64,000 nt of DNA from Zerene cesonia (GCF_012273895.1 NC_052121.1:124001-188000), one strand, 5' to 3'; counted from the stretch's first letter, positions 45,950-59,965 are shown. Notes: a model not told the origin generated them from the letters alone. A program made the numbers and translations.

Positions 45950-46137
45950 TAGCTGCGCCCCGCGGTTTCACCCGCGTAAGTCCGTATCCCGTAGGAATAT
46001 CGGGATAAAAAATAGATGTTGGCCGATTCTCAGACATACTCAACATGCACACAAAATTTCATAAGAATCGGTCAAGCCGTTTCGGAGGAGTTTGGCAACG
46101 AAAACTGTGACACGAGAATTTTATATATATAGAAGAT
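45950..46137 (+). repeat. Family C repeat, well preserved
   Basis: 'actagctgcgccccgcggtt' is followed by 'cgtatcccgtaggaatatcg', 'aatagatgttggccgattct', 'tcaagccgtttcggaggagt' and 'tgtgacacgagaattttata'. It serves as the best local reference for the family. Confidence 0.7.
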
Positions 46138-46504
46138 AACATTTTAGTTCCAAACAATAAAACACAATTGCAACACGCAATCAAAAGATAACATTAAACA
46201 CTGAATTCATGTGCGAATTAACATAATTTTGCAAACAATATTGGCGTTAAAAGATAATAATCAGCTAATTGTGAACAAATATGCCGTCATCAGTCATGAA
46301 GGTGTAATTATGCACAGCTTTTGTTCGATAAGAGCTTATGTGTCGAGATTCACGAATTTCCACTTTACAGGAACTGATTTAAAGTTCAAATTAGACATAA
46401 TTCGTCCGCTTACACTCAGGCTCACGCTACGGAATGTTTGCTTAAGATAGATCCTGCTTCGGATAGAGACGTTAATACCAATCTAATTTTCGAGCATTGA
46501 TCTA

Positions 46505-46690
46505 TCTAATTCCTACGTCCATCCTAATTTTATTTATACAAAAGAAACTATGTCTATATGGGTCTTCTTCACGCCCAAACAAATGAATCGATTTGGATGA
46601 AATTGAGTACAAAGATTGTGACACGACAAAGGAGAAAGGATAGTATCCCGGAAAACCTTCGGGAATGGGAACTCCAGGACCGAGACAGTA
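46505..46690 (-). repeat. Family C-like repeat
   Basis: The + strand opens 'ctaattcctacgtccatcct' and continues 'caaatgaatcgatttggatg', 'aaattgagtacaaagattgt' and 'agtatcccggaaaaccttcg'. These are the tail and middle blocks of a common retroposon in - orientation. Three overlapping short frames here are artefacts. Confidence 0.5.
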
Positions 46691-47354
46691 GATGTTTTCC
46701 TTTGACAATGCGGACAAACACACGGGTTGCAAGCTGTTTGCTCATACTCCGCTTTTAAATTAAAAATAGCCATAAAATCATAGTACAGAATAGGGTAGGT
46801 AATTTGTCCCAATTGTGACCCAAAGACTTCACACTTCCGTGACATGCAAACTTTTACTACAATATTTAAATGTATATTGTTCAGTATAATCTAGTATAGT
46901 ATTGTGTTATCTGTGGTATAACGAAGCGTAAAAAAGGTGTTTACCTTAATTTGCGACTTACATCACAAAATCTTTGTTCCGATTTGGGACATTTTAATAA
47001 CGGCATAATTTCCTAATTCTATAGATAGCCTCGTTTACCTCCATCACAATAAGTCTAGTGTCCGTTGTCATGACAATCCCGTATCGCAAACCTTATCTAC
47101 AAATGGTCATTGATAGCATCCTTTTTGGGTGGAGTTCTCAAACTTTTTAACGCTATAAAATCTAAAACCATTACTTATAATTATTAATGGCTATTCTATT
47201 ATTATTAGATCCTTAGTCTTTTTTATTGTCAAAGAAGAAATAATATATGGAATTTAAACAATATACATATGTATGAATGTGAATGATGTTACCTTATTCA
47301 ATGTCTATTATTACATAATAGGATAGTAATTAAAACTTAAACTCATCCGGAGTT
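46691..47354. other. AT-rich stretch without gene
   Basis: Nothing recognisable is seen. Confidence 0.45.
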
Positions 47355-47545
47355 AAACTTGGACTTGCCGGTTTCCATAAGATGTTTTCCTTTCCCGTTT
47401 CGAGCAGTGTGCACGCAAACATGTGCATCCACATGCGCAGACTAATTTAAAAATCTATTTCTTGCACACTCGCCTTGTCTCGAACCCCCGACTTATCGAT
47501 ATCGTCCGAGGTCCTCACCACTAAGCCACCGCTGTCTACGAGGCA
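47355..47545 (-). mobile_element. SINE, promoter half with A and B boxes
   Basis: TGGCTTAGTGG (47528-47518) is an A box and GGTTCGAGAC (47486-47477) most of a B box, both on the - strand. The body reaches 'ggcaagtccaagtttaactc' and stops before the GAT tail, so this copy lacks its 3' half. Confidence 0.65.
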
Positions 47546-48589
47546 TTTCAATCATTTTTCTGTTTTTTTTTTTGTAATGCAGTGGTCTTAGTAAACTTAT
47601 AAAGCTCATGTATTCGATTAAACTATATCGACAGGCTCGATCAAGTAATTAATTTTAACTTGAACACAATTTGTTGTTTGCATGTTTTTGTAAAAAGATT
47701 GGTTCAATTTCTTAGGATAAATGTAATGATTACTGATTAAGTATATTGTATGGAATATCTCTCATATATGAACCTCAGACTTTAGCTAGTGTGTAGTTTG
47801 AGAAGCAAGCTTTAGGGTGTTCGGGCGAGGCACGGGGGGGGGGGGTGCCGTGTCTAATTACATTTCCGATATTGCGATATCCCTGACTTGATATTACAAT
47901 GGTTTTACAGTTTCAACTTATTCTATTGTTCTCTGGCTTTGTTTTCGATTTTGAAAATTAGGGACTATCTACTAATCTTGTATTATATTATACTTTTATA
48001 CTATAATCTTTATGATGGTCAAAATTTGTTTGCAAAGGAAATTGATTTGTATAGAACTGAACTGAAAAATTAAAAATTATGGTTTATAAATTTTATTTTA
48101 TTGTTAAATAATTACGTATAAAGTTTGAATTAACTTGAATCAGTTTAAGCAATGATTTAAAAGTAATTAAAGTGATATAAATGATAATGAGAAGAAAGAG
48201 TAAACCGCTTTGTATACAGAGAGGTAATCGCCTTAACAACTTTTAATTGGCTTTTTGTTACCGCTTCCTAACTGACGGGCAAAGGTCAGCCATGGTTTGA
48301 AAAATTAATTAATTTGAAAAAATATCCCCCTTTATAAGAACATGCAAAAAAAAACACATTTAATTTCTTCATAAGTAAGTTATATAATTTTGTTAAAGGA
48401 CAGTTAGTTTTCCAATTTCAGTGAACAATTAATTATTATGTTGATTTAGTTATGCCAAGTAACTAAACAAAAAACTTGACCACACACTTTTTGGGAACCC
48501 GGGCGTAAATATTAATACTATCTTAATGAATTATAAGCGGTCAAGTGTGTGTCGGGTCACACGCAGTGAAGGGTTTCGTAGTTTTACTC
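47546..48589. other. AT-rich stretch; G12 homopolymer
   Basis: A run of 12 G at 47834-47845, flanked by CAC and TGCCGTG, stands out in AT-rich DNA and may be length-variable or misassembled. No gene is supported. Confidence 0.4.
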
Positions 48590-48800
48590 GGATATGTAAC
48601 AATAGTGAGATACGACTGACTAGCGACATCTAACGATTTATTCACGGAGTTGTAAAAAATTTCGTATAATTTCCTACTTTTTCGGAGTTATTTATTTGTA
48701 TTCTCATGCACAAATCTCACCTTTCTAGTACCATCAGTCTTTTTATCTAAACTGTGAGGAGACAGACAGACAGACTGACATATCAAAACTTAGTATTGCT
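48590..48800 (+). repeat. Degenerate retroposon 3' end
   Basis: 'gtgaggagacagacagacag' then 'actgacatatcaaaactta' resembles family C-like tails. The head cannot be recognised. Confidence 0.35.
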
Positions 48801-51800
48801 TACTGACCATGGCACTCAAAATAACCTTAATATAGAACTGATATAATATAACCATTGCAATGTAAGGTTCTAGTTAACGCTGATAGAAATTGTCGAATAC
48901 GATAAAAAGAACATAATTTGAAGATGTAGGCCATGACCTACCATTTGCTTGTATAAATTCAAGTCAAAACATACAAACAAAATGCATATAAAAAGCATTC
49001 AAAGGAAACTTTACGATATTTAAATTCGAATAAGTGGGCGAATTACGCATTTGACATTTAAATAAATTGGAATTCATGAACATTTTGACAGGCGAAGTGT
49101 AAATATTCAAGCAACTGGATGCAATAATATCGTATTTGAAAGCTTACTAAAATATTATATAAACGGCGAAGTGATAAATATTCATAATATTTTGTCGAAT
49201 TTATTCATGAATGTATAACAAATAGCGATAATGATTGTTCCGATATTATAATAATTTCATTAAAATATGTTCAAGTACAATATAATGAGTTCAATACAAA
49301 ACAACCGAAATTATGTAAATTTTAATGCCATTGAAATTTAACAAGTAAGTATATAAAAGATATACTGTTTATATGTATATAGGTATGTTGTTTGTATACA
49401 TAATGAACTTGTAAAGCAGTACCTAATAACAAGAAGTATACTATGAACATTGTAGCTAGGAATTTTAGACAAAAAGATGTACCTTCGATGCAAAATAATC
49501 TCAACTTGTAATAACAAATCTATTATTTCATACGGGGTTAGGTTTGTCCGAACTTAGATTGAGTTATAAGTTTTGAATAAATGAATATATAGCTTTATAC
49601 TTTAAAACCCCTTAGCCCTGTTAGGTAATGACCCTTAGCATTGTGGAGACCTCACCGCTTGCAGAACAAACTCAACTAAACTCAATTAGGAGACTGTTGG
49701 TTTTGTTAATTAATAGTTGAATTACTAGTATCGTGCTATCTATCATTGTACCAAATAGTAGAACCAAACTACATAAATAATCGCAAAAATTTATTAAAGC
49801 AGTTGATTTGGCTCTCGCTAAACAAGGGCTTATTAAATTTAATTATAAGTATAATTTATATTAATGTTTTCAATTCTATATTATCTATCTCTCTTTTATT
49901 GGTAGCTTGCGGCTGCATTGTTAAGTATTATTGTTGTTATCTATTATCGAAAACTCAATCAATGACATTTTCGATTCTAAACTAACTTAACAAAAGTTGT
50001 AGAAATATGGGTTGATCGTTAATATTCATAGGCAACAACTGTTTAAATATAGTTTTTGATCGCTAACATTTACTATATTAGTATTTATCATACAAATGAT
50101 GTTTTGTGAATGTGAAACACAAGCCCATGAAAAAGTTCGTGTCGTCGCAACAGGAAGCATCTCAGCTGCCAACCGGTATTAGAGCGTAGCGTTGAAAACT
50201 ATTTTCATCGCAAAATTATGTAAAATTATATAAAATTCCATACTGAACCAAGTATTCCTTTTTAAACTTAAATTTAAACATTCATTCATACATTCATTTT
50301 TTATAAAAGTATTTTGAATCATTTAAGTACATAATTTGTAACTTACAACAAGTTCGAAAGAAGTTTCTATAGAAAATAGCAGACAAGAAACTCCACAAAT
50401 GCTCTTTTAAATTCATATGATACATAATAATGAAATGTCCTGTGGTTATAAAGGGACAACATTTCATGGAGTTACATATTCCACAATAATTTCATTAATA
50501 ATATACTTTGCTCTCGCATACCTTTTTATCAAAAGTTTTTCATGAAGTCCTTCCAAAATATTTAAAAGATAAATTTAAAAGGCATTCGTGAACAAAAAGC
50601 TATTCCACATCAATTGTTTATGAATTACAGGTAAACGAACAAAAGCTCGTAGACTCGCACTCGGCCAATATAATGAACATAAGCCTATAAAGTGGCCATA
50701 AACCGTCTCATTTTCGTTTGGGACATAAACAAGACAATGTCACCTGCTTTTGTTTTACGATCCGAACCGTGTTTGTATGGAAATGTTGTTTTCGTTCATA
50801 TTGATATTTGTATTGGACTAATAAGCAGTAAATTCAATTACTGTAGTCATAAAACACTTTAGCAGACATATATTGTTCAAGACCAATCGATAACGTTTTA
50901 TAGAATATAAGAAATGTTTTTAGGAAATGTAATACCCATTATAAATATGAGTTGATTCAACGCAGTAAGAAGTAGCTTATACCTCTAGACTGTCTTCTCC
51001 TGACATAAAAATCATATCACAAAGTCGCTCTGTTGCGACATAAATGAAAGAGAAAATAACACACTTTCACATTTATAAGTTAAAATGGTAAGGATAAGGC
51101 TCTTAATATAAAAAGTATTCTGGAAACGTCTATATGAATGTCATATAGAAATACTACTTTACTAAAAAAACAATTAAACATTAAGAACATAATATTTTTT
51201 ATAAGTATCGATATACGTTTTATGGTTTTTTGGTAAATATCAAGTAAACTAGTGAGATATATTAAATAAAGAAGTCTTTTGTGAATTGTATCTATTTAGT
51301 AAGATTATACATCTTTTAAATCTCATAGCCTTAGTTGCGCATAATTCAAAGGTCTGAGACCTTTACATGAGGTTTTTTTATACGTGATATATTGTGGGCC
51401 TTTGATCAAATGCCAACGTATTGAAATCTGACGTCCACATCAATCACTGCGATGACAGTACACAACTTAAAGTGTCATCCCTAGATACAGGGAGATTGAT
51501 TGTCCTTTAAAACTACTTAACAAATATGTCGTCGATACGTTTTTAACTGGTTTAGTTTGGTTTGTGTTTATACAGTATATTAAAGACTTCTTTTGTTTGA
51601 TTAATTAATTTGATTTTTACATATGCGTTGTGTACATTTTTATTGCTTTAATTTTTGATACATAATGCATTAGACATTAGTTAATAATATAAGATGCTTC
51701 GTTTACAATTTTTTTTAATTAATCATCGTATAGTTTAATATTTTATACGTGACTTGACAAAACTATTTTCAAATTGAATGCCTCATAAGAGGTCTTTTTG

Positions 51801-52614
51801 TAGAAGACATAATGCGAAGTGTTTAAAGTGTTATATTCTTAGGAAATTTACGCAACACGTACGTACACTAATATGATATTAGCATTAGATTTTTTATGTA
51901 CACTAGATTACTTCATTTGATTTTTATGTCATGCATAACTTTTAGAAATTCCGTCGGATTTTTTTTTCACAAGTAGTTCTTGAAACTTGTTATACTTTAC
52001 TTCTAACGAGTTATGATTGAGGGGCAGCTAGAAATCTCTGTAACTTTTCAAATATACTTTCCAGATATGGAAAATAAATATTACTCAATCGATTCTAAAT
52101 AACGGCCATGAAATACTGAATTATTGAATATGTCTCTGAAAAGTTAAACAATAACACGAAATTAATTCAATGAATTCTTATCCGAACAATAATTTCCATT
52201 AAGGAGAGTGTCTATTTTCAATAACAATATATATTTCACGAGATGTTTATGTTGAGTTTGGAAATATAGAAGTTATATTATTATGTTAAAGTTAACAATA
52301 TCGCGGGAAAGTATTCGAGCTGATCTTCAGTTACAATAACATTCTATTTTCCTTCTTATTCTTGAGTTATGTTATTGTATGCATAACTCAGAATCGTGTA
52401 GTTCAGTGATAAGGATTGCTTCTGTTGTGACATGTTTTTCTTCCATTAGCGAGCTTATATCTGCCGATGCATGCGACGTTTATACTGTCACCGAACCCTT
52501 TATTAGTGAGTATTGCTAAGATTCATATATTCAATGATATTCAATGGATACAAAAGTGGAGATACATTAGTTAGTAGTGGATCCATGAGCTCTGATCTGA
52601 TTCCTACTGATAAT
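48801..52614. other. Long AT-rich stretch without gene
   Basis: Almost 4 kb of AT-rich DNA without a supported gene, repeat or RNA. Short chance frames only. Confidence 0.45.
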
Positions 52615-52778
52615 ATATATATACCAAAGTAATTCCGTCTGTTAGTGTGTATCTTCCTCGCTCCTTACCTTAGCTTAATACTCGCAGAAGGGTATAGAAT
52701 AGTTGCTATCCCGAAAATTCTGCGAACGGAGAATCTGCGGGTAAAACAAAACCAAGCCACGGGGGAAAGCTAGTATAC
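52615..52778 (-). repeat. Family C repeat, degenerate
   Basis: On the - strand it opens 'tagtatactagctttccccc' and contains 'ttctgcgagtattaagctaa' and 'cacactaacagacggaatta'. The overall plan matches the family; sequence is decayed. Confidence 0.42.
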
Positions 52779-53224
52779 TAGGAAATAATTAAAAAAAGAG
52801 ATTAAAATTGAAATATATGGCTTAGGGATGAGTGTAGAGTTTCATTTTAATTTTAGAATGATTGTATTATATGAGTTTGGTGTAATTCAGAACATTCTCT
52901 AATTAAGCGGGAATCCTCGTCATTCATATGCAATGCAGAGTACGTTAGCTTACCCGTAGTAAATGTTCTATGACGAGATTTTGTGGTCTTAATTAAATGA
53001 TATCATTAAGTTAACAGCGCATTTTAGTGGAAATTCCAGCATTCGTTAGTGGTAACGTGAAACATTGTTCACGTGATTATATGAGAAGATAAAGTTTTAA
53101 ACAAAAACGAAGCTAAAATATCAATTTTTACATTTATGATATACTCAATAAAATTGTGCTTATAAAGGGATGTGTTTCATACGTAAAAAACTATTTATAT
53201 AGTAACTATTATAATTGTTATTAA

Positions 53225-53450
53225 TCCAATAATACATTATAATAGTTTAAAAAAACTAAAAAACACGCTTTTATCATATTTTGCAAATTGAAAAATGGAA
53301 TAATTTTATCAAATTAGTGTATTGTCATCGGTCCTCAATAAATCTACAAAGTTTGAACGAAATCTGGCCGTTTAAAGTGGGTCAAAATCGCGCCCAAAGA
53401 AGTCGGTTACAAACAAACATACAGGTGAAGCTAATAAAAAGCGTGTAAAA
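53225..53450. mobile_element. Family E element with terminal inverted repeats
   Basis: ACACGCTTTTAT (53263-53274) mirrors ATAAAAAGCGTGT (53434-53446). Between them lie 'ctacaaagtttgaacgaaat' and 'aagaagtcggttacaaacaa'. The left flank 53225-53262 is also present in the fragment at 12668-12735, so the element may extend beyond the inverted repeat. Confidence 0.58.
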
Positions 53451-56400
53451 ACACTCAACCCATCAAGACATCACTAATTTAGAATTTTTTTAAATATTAC
53501 TTCAATTATTAAAAAGTTCATTCTGTTTTAAATTACGATCGTTTTATGCTTATTTAGTATTGAAATTATAGAATTACCATGAAATGGGATATTTAGGTAC
53601 GTGGAAGCGCAATTACAAATTTTCTATGTACTAGAAAAGTTTTAAATAGTGAATTAATGTTCCTTTGACGCGGCGAATTCACCAGAGGAAAGCTAGTTTA
53701 AATAAAAATATAGTGTAAGATTGCCTTCAATTCAGTTCACAATAACATCAAACTGTAAATTACCACAAATAAACTAATACAGGATCAATAGTGGTTAATT
53801 ACGGCACGACCTACATTTCCGCATTCAATATCAGTTTCGCGCCATTCAGGCGACTATATCCTCTCATCACGTGTTATTGAGGCATTTTAATCACATCTGA
53901 TACGATAGTATGATACTAATACAAGAGGTTTCTTTATGTATTAATTGACGCGGCATACGTCGATAAACTTTGGTGGGTAATATTATTCATACCGTGTAAA
54001 AAAATTAATATATTAAATGGTAACTTATTATACTCCTAATAAACATATAAAGAATTGGATGTAAATTTGAATGCTTTTTTCTTCTTTGAAATTGATCTAA
54101 TTTTAAGTTTTGTTTTCCAAGAAGCCACAGATTACTTTATAGTTAATAAAAAAAAAATATAGATTAGATACTTACATTCCCATACATTTAGTCTAAAGTT
54201 TTTCATCTAGATTCTAGGACAATGTTGTATTGGATATTGTTGAACGAACCAAAATTATAATAAAAGTATAAGAATAAGAACAAAAGAGAGATTTCGTAAT
54301 ATTGTAACCGCTGGAAATTGTTGTAATCGGTAATTAAATACACAAAATGTTGTTCCCTCAGCAAAAAGTTTGACATCAATTATGATTAAAAATAATGTTA
54401 AAAATGAAATAAAGTCGAAAAGAAACAAATGTTAAGCTATGTTTAAAATGTGTTCGTGTAAATCCCCCAGGTATTCCTCAGTAAAATCTCACTCAATCTT
54501 GTCAAAATTAAATTTTGAATTTCACGTTAATTTTCTGAGAAAAAATTACCTAGAACTCCGTCAGATAAGTTTCTTAACATTACGTTATGAGATTACGAGA
54601 AAAGTTTAGATAAAGAATTAATGTTTCATTTAACGCATCACTACCTGAAATTTATATTAAAAAACATGATGTATATAAAAATATATTTTATCTGTGAAAA
54701 GGAAAATCAAATTCGTTTTGTGGGGGTATCCTTAGAAGGGGTAAAAGGTCATAAATAATTGTCAAACTAAGTGTAACTCGCTGGGACATGTAGACTCCTT
54801 TTGGTCACGAAAATAAGACTTGAAAGTAGTGAAATACGAGATTCGAATTTGTATGCAGGTCAGGTGTATCAGTGTACATATACGATAAAAACAAGTTTGC
54901 TGGTTCAGATATAAATAAATAATATAAAAAAGTGTGTGCATAACGTAAGATACGTAAATAAAAATTTCAAGAGTTTTCTAAAATGCAGTCATTCTTAATC
55001 TAATTATATGTAAAGTATTATTTTTACAACTGTGTTTTTCAGCATGGTTAAATGACGGTTGCAGCATGTTCATTATAGCATACTTGTGTTTACTCTTAAG
55101 ATTGTAACTGTTATAAGAATACAATAAAATAATAGTAACTGATGTTACTACTCTGGATCCGCGTTCACAAGGAACATAATATTAATGTTACAGTTTATTT
55201 GTTTTGTTATTAAAACTTTCGAACTCAGTCTCCGCTGTGTTTCTGCTGTGAGAAATTTAATTTAGAACGTCGTTGATTTTACAGTTATTTATCACCCCAC
55301 TAGCCATCCAGTGGTAAACTTTAAATTCCGATACTTTATTTTATTTATTTAACGGAATTATTTGCACAAAAATGAAGCAAAAATTGGTATATTCATATAT
55401 TATCAATTTTTTTTCTGCTACGTTTCGTTCGTGTAAAACATAATAGCATAATTTATTTATTCACACGATACAAAAAGGGATAGATTTTATTAAAATTACC
55501 TCATTATTTCCATTAACATTTGGTAAAGGTTCTTTTATGCAATTTTAGTTAGTATTCATTAAAGTCTCCTAAGTGCAAAAACTATTAAAACAGTTTAAAA
55601 TAGTACTCGTTGTCATAATTAAACCAAATCGGAACAAGATAATGAATGACAAGTGGGAACACCGCTCTGAACATCTTAAGAGAAAACATAAAAAACTAAG
55701 TGAATGTAAAAGCTTTCTACTTATTATTAAAAGCAGAACTTTCATGCGGTTGGAAAGTTTTGTTAATTCTCCTTTTAAAATGCATTCTGTTCCGAGTTAT
55801 ATTTGTTATAGGATTTGGGGAGCCATATATATGATTCTCTTGAAAATGTTAGTTTTGGTAGCGGTTCCCACCCTGAATTGCGCTATTGAATTTAAATTTT
55901 CATTTCACGGATTATATGTATATCTATTACTTTATAAAATGAAAGCGAAATGTTCCTAATCTGTACCTGTAGAAAGAAACGCCGGATAGAAAGATTACTT
56001 ATAAAGATACTGACAGGTAATAATCCCTCACTATCGAAGCATTACCTGGTAACGGTCCTATTGTTTACATTTTTATCTCGTCCCCTTGACCTTTGAGAGG
56101 CTGATTGAAAATGGTATCAGCCAATAACCAACTTTATTTTTAACGAATCCAACTAAAATCATTTAATGTACTCAGCGTATTTTTATATTTTCCTTCAACC
56201 ATTTCCTTTTAATTTTAGGATTAACATTAATTCATAATGTATTGCAATATTTCGTATTTCTACCATTTATTTCAATGTCTATTTTACTCCTCAATAAATG
56301 AATATAAAAAATATATTTTTAACATTCAATTGTTCCTAGTACATTGTAAATTACTTGCAGAAGTGTTTACTTCATTTGTTTGACGTCTTTAATGGAATAA

Positions 56401-56539
56401 GGTGTATCTACTTGAAAATCAATTTGAGATGAGTAAATTCATTATAGTATACAATTAAATAGTACTTTATTATTTAATTTTATTAAATCTTTCAATGTAA
56501 CATTTTATAACATAAAAAGAAGGCATCTCTGTTACAATA
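53451..56539. other. AT-rich stretch without gene
   Basis: A pyrimidine-rich acceptor-like 'ctgtgtttttcag' ends at 55042 and is followed by CATGG, but the frame closes after three codons. A 128-codon frame at 55573-55959 has no other support. Confidence 0.4.
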
Positions 56540-56760
56540 AAATACAGCTGAAGAGTTTCTTCGTTTGTTTCAACGCGCTAATCTCAGACTACTGAGACTA
56601 ATTACTACTAATTATTAAAAACTAACTAGAGACTACTAACTAACTACTCCTATTTAAAAATTTATTTCTTCGTTATATATTATGTACGAGATCCCCGATT
56701 ACTCTAGCCGATATAAAATCAACCATGGATGAAGCCAGGGCGAAACACTGGTACTTAAAT
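56540..56760 (-). repeat. Family D repeat ('agctgaagagtttgttt' type)
   Basis: 'acagctgaagagtttcttcg', 'tttcaacgcgctaatctcag' and, at the far end, 'ggatgaagccagggcgaaac' show the same plan as 63194-63375 in - orientation. An internal ACTACTGAGACT-type stretch has been duplicated. Confidence 0.55.
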
Positions 56761-56764
56761 ATAT

Positions 56765-59289
56765 TTACGGTACATGTTGATATTTGCAAGGTGATAGATA
56801 GTCATCGCAGTACGTACGCTGCATTGTTTGCAATATGGACTCAAATACGAAGGAGTGTGTCGCGTCTAGCGGGGAATTGGATGCGATACAAATAAACGAG
56901 TACGTTTTGTGTAACCGCCTGATGGACCTTTTGTTATTATTTTAATTCATCTCATATGGGTTCGCTCTTAGTTGATCACGTTAGCCACGACAGTATGGCA
57001 ACTGCATGGACAGACATTTTTGTGTGCTAACCCGCTTCAATACGTGTTATCATCTATTTAATAATTAATAGAAAATTCATGATCATACAGAGTGAAATAT
57101 GTGAATTGCCTCCTTTTTATACTTTTATGTAGGTATGTGTACAAGGGACTTCTTGTAAGATAGTATTAATATCGTAAATTAAAAATAAATGCTGTCCGCG
57201 AAGGAAGATGTCTTACGTTAAATCTTGGGAAATATTGACAATATAATAATTAATGATGTGAAATAAAACTTTGTATCCAATGTATTTTATCATCAGTAGA
57301 ATTTATTTAATCAATGTATGTATTGATCATATAAATACATCAACTTAATAACAGAGTGTCTTGGTTATCCTAGTAAAGGAAATATTTCATAACGAAGATG
57401 GAAACAATGAACTATATTTAAGTCCCTATTGTTTTCCATATGAACGAAATATTTCCTATTTGTATGTATACTTCCCAACATAATTCTGATTCACACCAAA
57501 CGACTCTTTGTCAAGTGTGGTTGTGGTTAATCTTTATAGAGCTAATCAGTGCAGCGAAGATTGGTTTTCGAGAATTACAGTATATTCCGTGAACAAGGAA
57601 TATAGTGATTATCAAACATCCCTTCCTGCTAATGTCATCAACGCAACAGTTTTTGAGAATTTACAGTATGTTTGTTACTCTTTAGTGCATAAACAATTAA
57701 TCGAATGTATGCACACTACTATTTAAAACGTAAAAGTTTGTAGCGATTTATATCTTTGTTACTTATTTGAAATGTATCAAATTTGGAACAGAGATAATAT
57801 GTATACTGGAAAAGCACTTAGGCCATAGAAATAATTATATTCGTACACATTTCTATCTCCGATTCAATTTTTATTTTCTTGAGAAAAAGTAACTGTTTAA
57901 TTATGTTTCAATTACAGCTTTCAACAATTGTATGTTTAAAATCTGCTTATTCTTATAAGAAATGGAGAAACTGTCTGCTCACATGTTATCTATGGGTCTA
58001 CTTTTATATTCAAAATAATAATTATCTTCAAACTAAAATATGTGAAAAATAAATTGAAGCCCAATAAATGTCACGGAAAACCCAATTTATGAGTTGGACA
58101 GTAGGGAATATAATCAGCTCCCACAGATTTGCATTTTCCGGGTGAATAAATTGACCAATTGACGGAAGTTTTTCAATAGAATTATTTAAACATTAAATAT
58201 ACGATAACATGTTTTGAACATATGGAACTATATATAAATAATACTGCGGTGTAACTGCTGAGTTCCGTCCATTGAGCTAAAGAATTGTCTTTTATATGAT
58301 TACAATACACTCCGCATTATAATAATTGGTATATGTTATCTGTGGTAATAATATAATAGACTTGATAGTTAGTCTATGTTGAGGTTAGCCGCCATAGTGA
58401 AAATTCGGACTTTTGAGTTAGTGTTAATTGTGTTTATTGATTTGATATGTTTGTTACAGATTTGAACATCATTCGGAAAACCTCAATTGCCATATTTAAA
58501 ACTAACAGTATGTATGTATACTAACTTGTTTTGTATAAATAACAAACACTAATACCTTATATATAATAAAGAATATATTAAGCTAACGATGGAACTGATA
58601 AACTTACACAATACAAACAAAATATCACTTTATAAATCAATATTTCAGATATGAGAAGATAATCGTCTATACATTGATCTGTTACTTTGTTACGAGTTGT
58701 TCTTGTATATGCCTTTAACCTTTAATTAATTACACGTCAGTAGCATTAGCCCTCCTCACCCATAAAACAAGGCGCTTCACATAACTCAACTCAATGACTT
58801 AGCAGTTTAAATCTAATTTTGTTTGAGATCCAAAACTCTAAAAGCGGCGTCAAGTAAACCGACTTTATTTATAATTTATCGCTGTCTTTAAATAAAATTA
58901 AGTGAATAATTGGATGTTATTCTTTAAAATCTCCAAACAAATAGCTGCGGCGCGAATTAGGCGTATCTTTCACAAGAGCTGGCTTCGCGCCAAATTCCAA
59001 ATGTTTTCTTATTCATACGAATGAATAGAATATAATGGGGATATATTTATTTAATGAAGTAGATTTTATTACTCGTTCTTGCTGTATTCGTATTTGCATT
59101 CGATATTTTTGTGACATTATTTGTTTTTGTATAGAGTTGAGAATTTCATGATAACATTTGTGAAATCTTTGAAAAGCGGCTGCTAGCTACTGAATTAATG
59201 CTTTCTTTGACATTCGGGATCATTAATAATAGTGAATTTGTTATTTTCTCAAACATGGTCATACGTATTAACATAATAAAGTGTTGATT
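56765..59289. other. AT-rich stretch without gene
   Basis: No gene is supported. 58940-58990 is GC-richer. Confidence 0.4.
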
Positions 59290-59415
59290 TTTTTATGTCA
59301 TTGTCGGCAAAGGAACTAAGACGCAAGCCCTGTGCAAATAGCTGACGGTACAAATGTTCATGGGCGGTGGTCATCGCTTACCGTCAGGCGAACCACCAGC
59401 TCAGCCCCCGCGTAT
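59290..59415 (-). mobile_element. Family B-like retroposon, 3' part
   Basis: The + strand has a T7 run, then 'atgtcattgtcggcaaagga', 'atgttcatgggcggtggtca' and 'cgtcaggcgaaccaccagct'. The motif order differs from the other copies, so this copy is rearranged like the one at 1505. Confidence 0.5.
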
Positions 59416-59419
59416 GGTA

Positions 59420-59866
59420 GAAAACAGAGGATACGAACCGCCGCAGTAACATATTCTCTACTTGCCCTGGAGCAATTCTGTTTTGTTCTGTTTTATTTTC
59501 CGTTTGTATGGCACGCGTAAATTGAAACACAAGCGATAGAGTAGTATATAAGATGGATCTGTTCGACGAAGTAATTTAACTGAGTGATTACATTTGCTCG
59601 GATCGGATTCAGTTATATCGGAGTATTAGCAATGCAGCGGGATAACTGGATCGTGCTGATTGAGGGGAAACTCGAATAAACAAATCGCGTGCGTATCGAG
59701 TTTGTATTCGAGTTACGGTGTTAATCGAATAGAAATTATAACGTGATTTGGAAGTACTAGGACGTCATAGACCAGTATCTTTTTTCCCTTCCCACTCGAT
59801 ACCTGATTTCTCGTCGGCCGTACTTACCGTATCCCTTCGCCCTTACAGGTGAAGCTAGTAAAAGCC
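59420..59866. other. Less AT-rich stretch, no gene identified
   Basis: It contains TATATAAG (about 59546) and a TCAGTT (about 59607) without a matching DPE. A promoter cannot be excluded, but no donor or ORF supports it. At 59847-59863 'acaggtgaagctagtaaaag' is a scrap of family E. Confidence 0.3.
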
Positions 59867-59965
59867 TATCTATACTAATACTATAAAGCTGAAGAGTTTG
59901 TTTTTTGTTTGTTTGTTTGTTTGTTTGAACGCACTAATCTCAGAAACTTGACTATAACTTATATT
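59867..59965 (-). repeat. Family D repeat with (TTTG)n
   Basis: 'ctatctatactaatactata' and 'aaagctgaagagtttgtttt' are followed by a (GTTT)n run and 'gaacgcactaatctcagaaa', the 3' portion of family D in - orientation. Confidence 0.55.

Noticed and set aside
55573..55959. 128-codon + strand ORF
   Set aside because: Low-complexity AT-rich codons, no domain and no composition change at its ends.
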